In this document: positions 6,481-14,669 of the stretch, in pieces
Layout: the number at the start of each line of letters is the position of its first letter
Numbering within the stretch: position 1 is the stretch's first letter
From: Clostridiales bacterium
GTDB taxonomy: Bacteria > Bacillota > Clostridia > Oscillospirales > Butyricicoccaceae
Length of the DNA: 17,065 nt
Direction: 5' to 3'
Assembly (NCBI GenBank): GCA_026419635.1
Contig: JANZZB010000016.1
Span: 1 to 17,065 of the forward strand
Made by a program: the position numbers and the translations under genes
The notes under the pieces: model-generated
Database searches by the model: none
What the model was told of the DNA's origin: nothing
The model's input: the letters and a program-made list of their open reading frames with translations, nothing else

Positions 6481-9015
6481 TTGTCTCAAAAGAAATTTGA
6501 TGTAACCGGAATGACTTGTTCTGCATGCTCAGCTCATGTTGAAAAGAGCGTAAGGAAAGTTGACGGGGTAAATACAGTCAATGTTAATTTGTTAAATAAT
6601 AGCATGACGGTTGAGTATGATGACAATAAATCAAATGAATCTGCTATTATTGAAGCTGTTCGCAATGCGGGATATGATGCATCGGTTCAGAAACAACATG
6701 TTCGATCAGAAGATAAGAGCATGTCAGGGAAGACGGATGTGCAGGATGAAATGGAAAATATGAAAAAGCGGCTGATCCTTTCTATTCTTTTTTCCGTACC
6801 GCTTTTTTATCTCGCAATGGGGCATATGTTTAATTGGCCGCTTCCGGGGATTTTCCACGGACATGAAAATGCGGTGACATTTGCGTTTACGCAGTTTTTG
6901 CTTACCTTGCCGGTTGTAATCGTTAACAGCCGTTATTTTAGAGTCGGGTTTTTTATGCTTATTAAGCGATCTCCCAACATGGATTCATTGATTGCTATTG
7001 GTTCCTCTGCGGCGGTCGTGTACGGGATATTTGCGATTTATCGGATCGGTTATGGATTGGGCCATATGGATATGGGAATTGCGGAAAAGTATTCCATGGA
7101 TTTGTATTTTGAATCGGCAGCTATTATTCTGACGCTGATCACACTCGGTAAATATCTGGAGGCGAAGGCGAAGGGAAGAACGTCAGAAGCCATAAAAAAG
7201 CTCATTGATTTGACTCCGAAAACGGCGCTTGTGGTACGAGACGGTCAAGAGATCAATATGCCGGTCGAAAACGTCGTAAAAGGAGATCTTATTATTGTAA
7301 AGCCGGGGGAGAGTATTCCGGTAGACGGCATTGTAACAGACGGCAGGTCGTTTGTAGACGAGTCAGCGCTGACGGGTGAAAGCATCCCGGTTGAAAAAAA
7401 GCCGGGGGATACGGTTATCGGGGCAAGCATAAATAAATCCGGATCTTTTACTTTTCGGGCCGAACGGGTCGGGGAAGATACAACTTTAGCGCAGATTATT
7501 AAGCTTGTTGAAGAAGCGAGTTCCTCTAAAGCGCCAATTTCAAAACTTGCTGACAAAATCAGCGGTGTTTTTGTTCCAATTGTCATCGCGATTGCCATTT
7601 TATCATCGGCAGTATGGCTCAGTCTCGGATATTCCTTCGAATTCGCGTTCTCCATTGGAATTGCAGTACTGGTTATATCCTGTCCCTGTGCATTAGGGCT
7701 AGCGACACCGACCGCGATTATGGTAGGCACCGGAAAAGGTGCTGAAAATGGGATTTTGATCAAATCTGCCGAAGCACTGGAGATTGCACATAAAATAAAA
7801 ACCGTTGTACTTGATAAAACAGGCACAATTACAGAAGGCCAGCCAAGGGTGACCGACATCATTCAAGCAGACGGGGTCTCCAACGTAGAACTTCTAATGC
7901 TCGCAGCTTCCGTCGAGAAATTTTCTGAGCATCCGTTGGCTTTAGCGATTGCCAAGGAAGCAGAAGACAGAAAGATTGCACTTCTACCGGTTAATAGCTT
8001 TTCAGCGCTGCCGGGGCTGGGAGTGGAAGCGACCGTGGCCGGTGACCGGATTATTTCAGGAAACGTCAGGCTGATGGAGGAAAAAAACGTTCATATAAAA
8101 GACTTTGTTCAGATTGGAGACAAGCTTTCGGAAGATGGGAAAACCCCAATTTACTTTGCAGAGGATACGAAAATTCTGGGCATCGTTGCGGTAGCTGATA
8201 CAGTAAAACCCACGAGTCTTAAAGCGGTCCAGGCGTTTCAGAATATGGGCATGGATGTTGTCATGTTAACAGGAGACAATAAAAAGACGGCAGAAGCAAT
8301 CCGCCGCCAGCTCGGTATTACACGTGCCATTGCTGAAGTTCTTCCGCAGGATAAGGAACGGGCAATCCGCGACATTCAAAGCATGGGCAGAAAAGTCGCG
8401 ATGATCGGAGACGGCATCAACGATTCGCCGGCGTTAGTCCGAGCCGACGTTGGGATTGCGATCGGCGCAGGAACCGATGTGGCAATGGAATCGGCTGATA
8501 TTGTATTAATGAAAAGCGATTTGCTTGACGCCGCCTCTGCGTTTCAGTTAAGCCATGCCGTAGTCCGCAATATTAAACAAAATCTATTTTGGGCACTGTT
8601 TTATAATACCCTTGGAATACCGCTTGCAGCGGGCGCGTTTTACTCTATTTTAGGCTGGAAGCTCAATCCGATGTTTGGAGCCGCCGCGATGAGTTTGAGC
8701 TCCGTATTTGTCGTATCGAACGCCCTCAGGCTAAAACTGTTTAAACCGGAGTTTCAAAAGAAAATCATAAACAAACCGGATACTGAAGTTAACGAAGGAG
8801 AGATAACGATGGTAAAAACAATGATTATTGACGGAATGAGCTGTTCCCATTGCTCGTCGCGAGTTGAAAAAGCGTTGAATGCAATACCGGGAGTGAAAGC
8901 AACGGTTGATCTTGAAAAGAAGACCGCTACAATCACGGAGTCTGGGCAAATCAGCAATGAAACACTTAAAAATGCTGTAGAAGATGCCGGATACACGGTT
9001 GTGGATATAAAATAA
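6481..9015 (+). CDS. copA: Cu(+)-exporting P1B-type ATPase with N- and C-terminal HMA domains
   Basis: CopA pumps Cu(I) out of the cytosol using ATP. I chose the TTG at 6481 because GGGGAGGTG (6467-6475) lies 5 nt upstream; the in-frame GTG at 6454 is inside the operator and would be untranslated leader. Length is 844 residues. Seen in order: an N-terminal heavy-metal domain with GMTCSAC (Cys13, Cys16); membrane helices from about residue 97; actuator TGES (298-301); the CPC metal site (401-403); phosphorylation motif DKTGT (Asp445); nucleotide-binding SEHPL (His484); GDGINDSP (643-650); the Cu(I) signature residues Tyr708/Asn709 and Met737/Ser738 in the last helices; then a second metal domain (777-844) with GMSCSHC (Cys788, Cys791). 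The C-terminal domain looks like a fused CopZ and has its own start signals. It is in an operon with csoR, 14 nt apart. Confidence 0.96.
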   Translation: MSQKKFDVTGMTCSACSAHVEKSVRKVDGVNTVNVNLLNNSMTVEYDDNKSNESAIIEAVRNAGYDASVQKQHVRSEDKSMSGKTDVQDEMENMKKRLILSILFSVPLFYLAMGHMFNWPLPGIFHGHENAVTFAFTQFLLTLPVVIVNSRYFRVGFFMLIKRSPNMDSLIAIGSSAAVVYGIFAIYRIGYGLGHMDMGIAEKYSMDLYFESAAIILTLITLGKYLEAKAKGRTSEAIKKLIDLTPKTALVVRDGQEINMPVENVVKGDLIIVKPGESIPVDGIVTDGRSFVDESALTGESIPVEKKPGDTVIGASINKSGSFTFRAERVGEDTTLAQIIKLVEEASSSKAPISKLADKISGVFVPIVIAIAILSSAVWLSLGYSFEFAFSIGIAVLVISCPCALGLATPTAIMVGTGKGAENGILIKSAEALEIAHKIKTVVLDKTGTITEGQPRVTDIIQADGVSNVELLMLAASVEKFSEHPLALAIAKEAEDRKIALLPVNSFSALPGLGVEATVAGDRIISGNVRLMEEKNVHIKDFVQIGDKLSEDGKTPIYFAEDTKILGIVAVADTVKPTSLKAVQAFQNMGMDVVMLTGDNKKTAEAIRRQLGITRAIAEVLPQDKERAIRDIQSMGRKVAMIGDGINDSPALVRADVGIAIGAGTDVAMESADIVLMKSDLLDAASAFQLSHAVVRNIKQNLFWALFYNTLGIPLAAGAFYSILGWKLNPMFGAAAMSLSSVFVVSNALRLKLFKPEFQKKIINKPDTEVNEGEITMVKTMIIDGMSCSHCSSRVEKALNAIPGVKATVDLEKKTATITESGQISNETLKNAVEDAGYTVVDIK
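8795..8802 (+). promoter_or_regulatory. Internal ribosome binding site inside copA
   Basis: AAGGAGAG lies 6 nt before an in-frame ATG (8809) within the copA coding sequence, exactly at the junction between the ATPase linker and the C-terminal metal-binding domain. Its spacing is as good as that of the annotated genes. Confidence 0.55.
8809..9015 (+). CDS. Possible free CopZ-like copper chaperone from an internal copA start
   Basis: Initiation at the in-frame ATG 8809 would give a 68-residue protein equal to the C-terminal domain of CopA. It begins MVKTMIIDGMSCSHC, the normal start and length of a CopZ/HMA copper chaperone, with CxxC cysteines at 12 and 15. The Shine-Dalgarno AAGGAGAG at 8795-8802 supports it. 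CopZ proteins carry Cu(I) to CopA and to regulators such as CsoR. The E. coli copA gene makes a free metal-binding domain by frameshifting, so a second product from one copA gene has a precedent, though by another mechanism. The alternative is that this is simply a recent copA-copZ fusion with a relic start. No stop codon separates the two, so the fusion itself is certain. Confidence 0.45.
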   Translation: MVKTMIIDGMSCSHCSSRVEKALNAIPGVKATVDLEKKTATITESGQISNETLKNAVEDAGYTVVDIK

Positions 9016-9029
9016 GGGAGAAAAACGTC

Positions 9030-9296
9030 ATGATGGCCGATCAGGAACGGATTGTCCGCTTACTCAAAACAGCGAAAGGGCAAATCGAAGGTATATTGAA
9101 AATGGTGGAGGAAGACAGGTATTGCATCGACATTTCCAATCAAATACTTGCAACCGAATCCATATTGCGCAAAACCAATAAAGAAATTATACGCGAGCAT
9201 TTGCTGCATTGTGTGAAAGATGCCTTTCAAACCGGTGAGGAAGAGAAAAAAATAGATGAGATTATATCCGTGCTGGATAAAATTGCAAAGGGATAG
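9030..9296 (+). CDS. csoR: Copper-sensing transcriptional repressor, CsoR/RcnR family
   Basis: An 88-residue all-helical repressor of the DUF156 family. CsoR tetramers bind operator DNA and let go when Cu(I) binds. Seen: Cys32 (RYCIDI), His57 and Cys61 (EHLLHC), spaced as the Cys-His-x3-Cys copper site of CsoR. This favours a copper sensor over the nickel/cobalt (RcnR) or formaldehyde (FrmR) branches, as does its neighbour copA. The start ATG at 9030 has AAGGGAG (9014-9020), which overlaps the copA stop; a second ATG follows at 9033. The matching palindromic operator is at 6439-6461, so the operon is probably self-regulated. A terminator follows after 7 nt. Confidence 0.94.
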   Translation: MMADQERIVRLLKTAKGQIEGILKMVEEDRYCIDISNQILATESILRKTNKEIIREHLLHCVKDAFQTGEEEKKIDEIISVLDKIAKG

Positions 9297-9303
9297 CCAT
9301 TCG

Positions 9304-9335
9304 ATATCGACCGAATTTCGGTCGATATTTTTTTA
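9304..9335 (+). terminator. Intrinsic terminator of the copA-csoR operon
   Basis: ATATCGACCG (9304-9313) pairs with CGGTCGATAT (9319-9328) around an AATTT loop, and a run of T follows. It begins 7 nt after the csoR stop. Confidence 0.92.
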
Positions 9336-9423
9336 ATTAATTAGAAAAGACTGCTTAGATAGTGTATATGAGCAGTTATGCTATTTCAGCCTGTTTTTGG
9401 AAATGGTCACAAATGGAATTTAC

Positions 9424-9452
9424 TTGAAATAGACTTATAACAGGCATATGAT
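9424..9452 (+). promoter_or_regulatory. Putative promoter abutting the 274-bp structured element
   Basis: TTGAAA (9424-9429) and TATGAT (9447-9452) are separated by 17 nt. The predicted start, near 9459, lies in the left inverted repeat, so a transcript would begin close to the closing stem of the element and could read on into the macroglobulin-like gene. The -10 overlaps the first base of the repeat. No other good promoter is evident before the gene at 9789. Confidence 0.5.
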
Positions 9453-9725
9453 TAAGGTGAGGGGAGTCGAACCCGATCCGGTTTTTTTCTCGCCGGCTGA
9501 ACCCCAGGCTGCGTTATTCTCCTTGCTTTACGACAGTAAAGCTGCGTCGTCTGCCTTGCCTGGAGCACAGCCAACGGCAAAAAACTCTACGACCTCAGCC
9601 GCGGAGAAATTTGCGATTTATGCGGCGGAGGACGACGGCATACTCGCGTATGCCTAGGACGACAACAAAGTAAAGCGCAATTTATCAAGGCTGAGGCGGG
9701 TCGGGTTCGACTCCCCTCACCTTAA
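9452..9725. repeat. 274-bp structured element with 29-nt terminal inverted repeats
   Basis: The ends, 9452-9480 and 9697-9725, are inverted repeats matching at 28 of 29 positions, and the one difference is a G-U pair in RNA. Both outer ends read TTAAGG/CCTTAA. Inside are the perfect hairpins GCTTTAC-GACA-GTAAAGC (9525-9542) and GGCATAC-TCGC-GTATGCC (9637-9654). Longer-range pairs are CCAGGC/GCCTGG (9504-9509 with 9558-9563), CCTCAGCC/GGCTGAGG (9593-9600 with 9689-9696) and GCCGC/GCGGC (9598-9602 with 9622-9626). The element is visibly richer in G+C than its A/T-rich flanks. The inverted repeats carry the tRNA T-arm consensus GGTTCGACTCC. It fits either a multi-branched structured RNA or a miniature inverted-repeat mobile element; I cannot assign a known family. 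A 69-codon reading frame (9448-9657) runs through it but has no ribosome binding site and no recognisable product. Confidence 0.7.
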
Positions 9726-9788
9726 GCCAGAGATCAATTCCAATTTTTACATAGGTTCATGTTTATACAAATTTGGAGGAACCGGTTT

Positions 9789-12700
9789 ATGTTTCAAAAG
9801 CTGATCCAAAATAAACAACGATGCATCTTACTTTCGGTTGTTTTTGTAATAGCGGTGACTTCTATCGTTATCGCTCTTCGTTTTCATCAATCAGATAATT
9901 CATTGGGTTCAGTCGTCGAAATAAGCGCCGAAAAAGATACAGGCCATGGCATAGAGACCGATACCAATTTTCTGATAACCTGTTCTGCAAAAGTAAGCGA
10001 ACAGCAGTTAAGAAATCAGATCGCTGTTACGCCGGACATCACATATACACTTAAAAAGAAGAAGTCAAATCAATATTTACTTAAATTCGATAAGACTCTT
10101 TCTGAAAACTCGATTGTCAGCTTTTTAGAGAGCAGTACCGAAAAGGCACATTCATGGGCTTTTCAGACGGAACATGTTTTTCAGGTTACGAAAACCCTGC
10201 CTACGGACAGAGAAAACGGCGTGCCTGTTAATTCCGGAATAGAGATTAGCTTTTCGTTTTTAGACGTTTCTAACTTTGAAAAATGTTTTCATATTGAACC
10301 ATCGGTTAAGGGAAAATTTGAGACTCATGGGAAGACATTTGTTTTTGTACCGGATTCACTGAAACCCAACACGTTATATAAGATAAAAATTGATAAGGAT
10401 TTAAATACGGATGGTGGGGAAAAGTTAAAGGATGATTATACTTTTTCATTCCGAACACAAAGCAATTACCCAAAAGACAATAGCTATTTCTATATCAGCG
10501 GAGAAGCAGCAGAGACTTTTGCACCGGATGTAACGCCGGTTATTGAAGTAGGCGCCAGCGAACACTACAGCAAGGCGGATTTTTTAGTTCAGATATATAA
10601 ATACAAAGACGCAGATGCCTATTTAAATGCTTTGAAAGAGAGACACGAGTTTAATAATGAACAGTTAAGCTATGATGATTATTTCACGTCAACGAACGGC
10701 CTCGAAAAAATATCCTCTTTTAGTACTAAAATCAAAAGGGCCAATCCGGAAGAAACATGGTCGTCTGCATTTTTCGTTTTTCCGGATCGATTGCCGGAGG
10801 GGCAATACTTAATCGATATATCTGCAAAAAACGCTGCATCTGAAAGCGGAGGTCATTTACAGAAATTTGTTCAGATTAACCCATATGCTGTTTATGAAAT
10901 GTCTGTAAACGGAGAAGAACTGTTATGGGTCAACGATACAAAAACTGGGAAGCCTGTTGCGAATGCACAGGCAAGTATCAATGAAATAAGTTCAAAAACA
11001 GGGTCTGATGGAATTGCTCGTTTTCAAACACCGGATATTAAAAGCAATCAATTTGCCGCGCTTAAGGTAAAAGGAACGGGTACTTTGTTTGCAACAGAAT
11101 TAAGTCTTCAAGAAGCAAATAATAACGGAAAGACGAACGAGCAGTATTATACATACATATATACCGACCGCGCGAAATATCAGCCTACCGATACTATTTC
11201 AATTTGGGGTGTCGTTCTTTCAAAAGACGGCAAATCAAAGCCGCCGTTAAACGCCGAACTTCAGCTTGACGTTGGCGCATATGACAAAACGCCAATTAAA
11301 ACAAACGTAACCCTTGACGCATCAGGGGCGTTTTCAGGGAAAATAGCGATATCCGGACTTGCTTCCGGAACGTACGGGCTAAAGCTTGCATCGGGCGACG
11401 TGACCTATTGCGATACCAACGTCGACGTTGGCGAATATGTCAAACCTTCTTATTTAATCGAAACAAGTTTTGATAAACCAGCATATTTCAAATGGCAGCC
11501 GATTAACTTATCCGGAGCGGTGAGCTTTTTTGACGGTACGCCAGCCGGAAATATGCCTTTTGAAATAACGACTTCCGGTTTAGTAAACAGCAATACAATG
11601 AATGTAAAAAGTGATGCTGATGGAAAAATCCATCAGCAAATAGAATATCCGGATAACACAAATACGTGGTACCCGCAGTCATTATACTATTCGATCAAAA
11701 CGTCCGCAGCAGAGGATGTACAATCGGAGAAAAACGGTCAAATCATCGTGCTGCCAAGAGATGTCATGGTACAAACGGCCCTTAAAGAGAAAAACGACGG
11801 ATTCTCAATCGACGTCGAAACAAACCGTATCGATTTAAGCAATATTACAAATTCACAGGACGTTTATAGTAATGACTATAAAAATATTAAAGGAGATCCT
11901 GTTTCTATTCCGGTTTCCGTGAAGATTATGGAAGCAACATGGAACAAAGTTGTAACAGGACATTACTATGACTATATTAACAAAGTAAGCGTGCCGAAGT
12001 ATGAATATAAAGAATCACAAAAACAAATCGCGGTTTTAAACGGGAAAACGGTAAACGGAAAAGCGGTGTTTGACAGACTTGCATATAAAAACAGCAGGGA
12101 AAAATATTATTACGCCGTAATAGAATGTAAAGATACGAAAGGCAGTAAAATCATTCAGGACGTATATTTTTACGCAGCCGGTTATCCCAACCAGTCCGAT
12201 ATGAAAGATTACCGTTTTTCTCATGACACGACACAGGGATTTGCAGTCGGCGATTCTGCAAAAATAAAACTTTTAGAAAATGACCGTCCGTCTGTAAGCC
12301 AGGGGAAGCTTATTTATGTTACAGTTCAAAACAATATAAAAGAAGCAAAAACAGTTGACGCGCCATCTTTTGATTATACATTTCAAAAAATGGATATCCC
12401 AAACATCCAGATGACGGGCGCTTATTTCGACGGGAAAAATATTTACCCTGTATCAAGCGATAGTCTAACTTTTAATCCCGAAGAAATGAAATTGAACGTT
12501 AAAATAGATTCAGACAAAGAGACTTTTGAACCCGGAAACGAAGTAAAAGTGGGGATAACCATTACAGATAAAAATAATAAACCGGTGAAAGGCGCGGCAA
12601 TATGCACAAGTGTTGTGGATGAAGCGGCTTTTGCCGTTGCAGATCAAAACGCGGATCCTCTTAATGACATATATTCGAGATATTTTTACCCTAATATTAC

Positions 12701-14669
12701 AACATACGCGTCTTATGTACAGCATGATTTCAGCGGTATATCCCGTGCTGAGGGCGGAGGGGAAGGCGGTTCAGGAAACATTCGTAAGAATTTTCTGGAC
12801 ACGGCAGCTTTCCTGACGGCAACAACAAATCAGGAAGGCCGGGCTGATTTAACTTTTAAACTGCCCGATAACTTAACGTCGTGGCGAGTTACATCGCTGG
12901 CCGTGGCACAGGATGCCAGTGCCGGGAACACCCGAATGGATATAAAAACAACAAAGCCGTTTTTTGCAGATTTATTGGTTAACAAAGTATTCTTAAAGGG
13001 AGATACACTATCCGCATCAGTCAGAGGCTTTGGAACCGGATTAAAAAGCGATGACAGTGTAAGTGTCGATGCAATACTTTTAATGCCGGATGGGTCAAAG
13101 AAAAACGTAACCAGTTCAGGCAAGACCGGCAGTTATCAAAACCTCAATTTTGGCACCGGAGCCGAAGGGGACTATACCCTTACCATTCATGCGAAATCTG
13201 GAGCTTATAATGACAGCCTTCAAAAAACGTTCCGTGTTTTAGGGAGTGCGCTGGAGATTCCGGTCACAAAAACATTTTCACTTTCCAGCGGTGTGGATAT
13301 TAACGCGCTTCGTTCCCCCGTTACTCTTGCGTTTTTCGACAGATCCGATTCGCTGTACAACGAATGTCTGCAATCCTTGGCATCCGGTTGTGGAGTGCGC
13401 ACGGACATTCGCGTAGGCCGGGCAATTGCACAGAAACGTTTGAAGGAAATCTACGGGAAGGATTTGCCTTACTATTATTATGCGGCGCAGACAGACGATC
13501 CGGAACTGGGTTCGTTTCAGGATTATTCGGGAGGCGCAAAATTGCTCGAATATAGCGGGCCGCAGACCGAACTGACCGCCATGCTATGCGCGGCTGCGCC
13601 CGAGTACTTGAATATGACTTCCGCCGCTTTGTACTTAAATAACATTATTAATAACAAGGATTCACAGCCCACGGATATTGCAGCGGCTTACATGGGGCTT
13701 GCGGCACTGCATCAACCGGTGCTACTTGACGTGGAGTATTTACTTGAAAACGAAAAATCACTTGGATTAAAAGAGAAACTTTACCTCACGGCGGCACTTG
13801 CTCTGATCGGTGATACGGACGCTGCTATAAAAAAATATAATGAGATTGTGGCACCCCTGGTTTCCAAAAATGATCCTTGGATCTACTTAAAAAGCGGCGG
13901 GACAAAAGATGATGATATTGAATGTACCGCAATTGCGGCAATAACTGCACTTAAAACAGGAAACGATAGTGTAGACGGCATGCTTCGTTATATCATTCAT
14001 AATTCATCAAGTGAAGTTACAACCTGCCTTGAGCAACTTTTCTATGTGCAAAAATATAAAAATAAAGACGAGAAAAATGCCTCTTTCAGCTATATGGAAA
14101 ACGGAACGAGAAAGACGGTATCAATTGAGAAAAATAAAGTTTATATGCTCAGTATGACAACGGACGAACTGAAATCGGCGGATTTCAAGACGGTAAGCGG
14201 AGATCTATCCGTCTGCGCCTCATATTCGGGAGGGACGTCCGATGTTGTAAACAAGAACGCGAATTTTGTCTCAATTAAAAAATCAATTGAGCCCGTAGGA
14301 GCAAATTCGATTGTTCAGTCCGGTCTTGTTAAAATCACGCTAACTCCTGTTTTCAGCAATGATGCTCCAAAAGGCCTGTATGAACTTTCTGACTATATTC
14401 TGTCGGGCATGCGTTATGTTTCCTGTGCTGACAGCTGGAACAGTAATTGGTGGATGGAAGGTACTGAAGGGCAAAAAATCAATTTTTCAGTAGAAAATAT
14501 AGATAAAAAAGATGCCGATAAAAACAATAAGAAAATGTTGCCTATCGTTTATTACGCGAGGGCGACATTGAGTGGAAATTTTATTTCTGACTCGGCGTTT
14601 ATAAAGCATACGGATACTGCAGCTTGGGGAATGAGCGAAAGAAAGGAAATCAGCATTCGTGAAAAATAA
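9789..14669 (+). CDS. Membrane-anchored bacterial alpha-2-macroglobulin family protein, thioester motif lost
   Basis: A giant surface protein of 1626 residues. I chose the ATG at 9789 because TTGGAGGA (9773-9780) lies 8 nt upstream; the ATG ten codons earlier (9759) precedes that site. Seen: one membrane helix (about 12-30) with no lipobox, so it is probably an N-terminally anchored extracellular protein; a bacterial Ig-like (Big_5) domain (about 133-224); an MG2-type domain with TDRAKYQPTDTISIWG (about 457-472) and further MG-like beta domains; a bait-region-type domain with VDEAAFAVAD (about 910-965); a Gly-rich loop (about 986-996); the A2M signature RKNFLDTA and LPDNLTSWRV (about 998-1030); a helical thioester-type domain (about 1150-1450); and a C-terminal beta domain. 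The canonical GCxEQ reads GCGVR at Cys1201, so the internal thioester cannot form as usual. Bacterial relatives are thought to trap proteases or guard the envelope. It overlaps the next gene by 11 nt. Confidence 0.85.
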   Translation: MFQKLIQNKQRCILLSVVFVIAVTSIVIALRFHQSDNSLGSVVEISAEKDTGHGIETDTNFLITCSAKVSEQQLRNQIAVTPDITYTLKKKKSNQYLLKFDKTLSENSIVSFLESSTEKAHSWAFQTEHVFQVTKTLPTDRENGVPVNSGIEISFSFLDVSNFEKCFHIEPSVKGKFETHGKTFVFVPDSLKPNTLYKIKIDKDLNTDGGEKLKDDYTFSFRTQSNYPKDNSYFYISGEAAETFAPDVTPVIEVGASEHYSKADFLVQIYKYKDADAYLNALKERHEFNNEQLSYDDYFTSTNGLEKISSFSTKIKRANPEETWSSAFFVFPDRLPEGQYLIDISAKNAASESGGHLQKFVQINPYAVYEMSVNGEELLWVNDTKTGKPVANAQASINEISSKTGSDGIARFQTPDIKSNQFAALKVKGTGTLFATELSLQEANNNGKTNEQYYTYIYTDRAKYQPTDTISIWGVVLSKDGKSKPPLNAELQLDVGAYDKTPIKTNVTLDASGAFSGKIAISGLASGTYGLKLASGDVTYCDTNVDVGEYVKPSYLIETSFDKPAYFKWQPINLSGAVSFFDGTPAGNMPFEITTSGLVNSNTMNVKSDADGKIHQQIEYPDNTNTWYPQSLYYSIKTSAAEDVQSEKNGQIIVLPRDVMVQTALKEKNDGFSIDVETNRIDLSNITNSQDVYSNDYKNIKGDPVSIPVSVKIMEATWNKVVTGHYYDYINKVSVPKYEYKESQKQIAVLNGKTVNGKAVFDRLAYKNSREKYYYAVIECKDTKGSKIIQDVYFYAAGYPNQSDMKDYRFSHDTTQGFAVGDSAKIKLLENDRPSVSQGKLIYVTVQNNIKEAKTVDAPSFDYTFQKMDIPNIQMTGAYFDGKNIYPVSSDSLTFNPEEMKLNVKIDSDKETFEPGNEVKVGITITDKNNKPVKGAAICTSVVDEAAFAVADQNADPLNDIYSRYFYPNITTYASYVQHDFSGISRAEGGGEGGSGNIRKNFLDTAAFLTATTNQEGRADLTFKLPDNLTSWRVTSLAVAQDASAGNTRMDIKTTKPFFADLLVNKVFLKGDTLSASVRGFGTGLKSDDSVSVDAILLMPDGSKKNVTSSGKTGSYQNLNFGTGAEGDYTLTIHAKSGAYNDSLQKTFRVLGSALEIPVTKTFSLSSGVDINALRSPVTLAFFDRSDSLYNECLQSLASGCGVRTDIRVGRAIAQKRLKEIYGKDLPYYYYAAQTDDPELGSFQDYSGGAKLLEYSGPQTELTAMLCAAAPEYLNMTSAALYLNNIINNKDSQPTDIAAAYMGLAALHQPVLLDVEYLLENEKSLGLKEKLYLTAALALIGDTDAAIKKYNEIVAPLVSKNDPWIYLKSGGTKDDDIECTAIAAITALKTGNDSVDGMLRYIIHNSSSEVTTCLEQLFYVQKYKNKDEKNASFSYMENGTRKTVSIEKNKVYMLSMTTDELKSADFKTVSGDLSVCASYSGGTSDVVNKNANFVSIKKSIEPVGANSIVQSGLVKITLTPVFSNDAPKGLYELSDYILSGMRYVSCADSWNSNWWMEGTEGQKINFSVENIDKKDADKNNKKMLPIVYYARATLSGNFISDSAFIKHTDTAAWGMSERKEISIREK

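Larger units (their letters stand above)
9336..9788. other. csoR to macroglobulin-like gene intergenic region
   Basis: This stretch of about 450 nt has no supported gene. It contains a weak inverted repeat, ACTGCT/AGCAGT (9350-9355 and 9371-9376), the putative promoter at 9424-9452, the structured element at 9452-9725, and a 63-nt A/T-rich leader that ends in the TTGGAGGA ribosome binding site (9773-9780). No terminator is seen between the element and the next gene. Confidence 0.7.

Noticed and set aside
7245..7862. 205-codon minus-strand reading frame across copA
   Set aside because: It lies opposite the conserved actuator, CPC and DKTGT regions of copA; its product has no recognisable domain. 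It is a shadow frame.
9448..9657. 69-codon reading frame in the structured element
   Set aside because: It has no ribosome binding site, starts on the -10/inverted-repeat border, has low-complexity composition, and is fully explained by the hairpin-rich element.
9452..9725. tRNA or tmRNA gene at the element
   Set aside because: Only the T-arm consensus fits. No D-arm or anticodon arm can be placed, and the T-stem pairing fails at two of five positions.
9759..9788. ATG at 9759 as the start of the macroglobulin-like gene
   Set aside because: It precedes the only Shine-Dalgarno (9773-9780), which fits the ATG at 9789.
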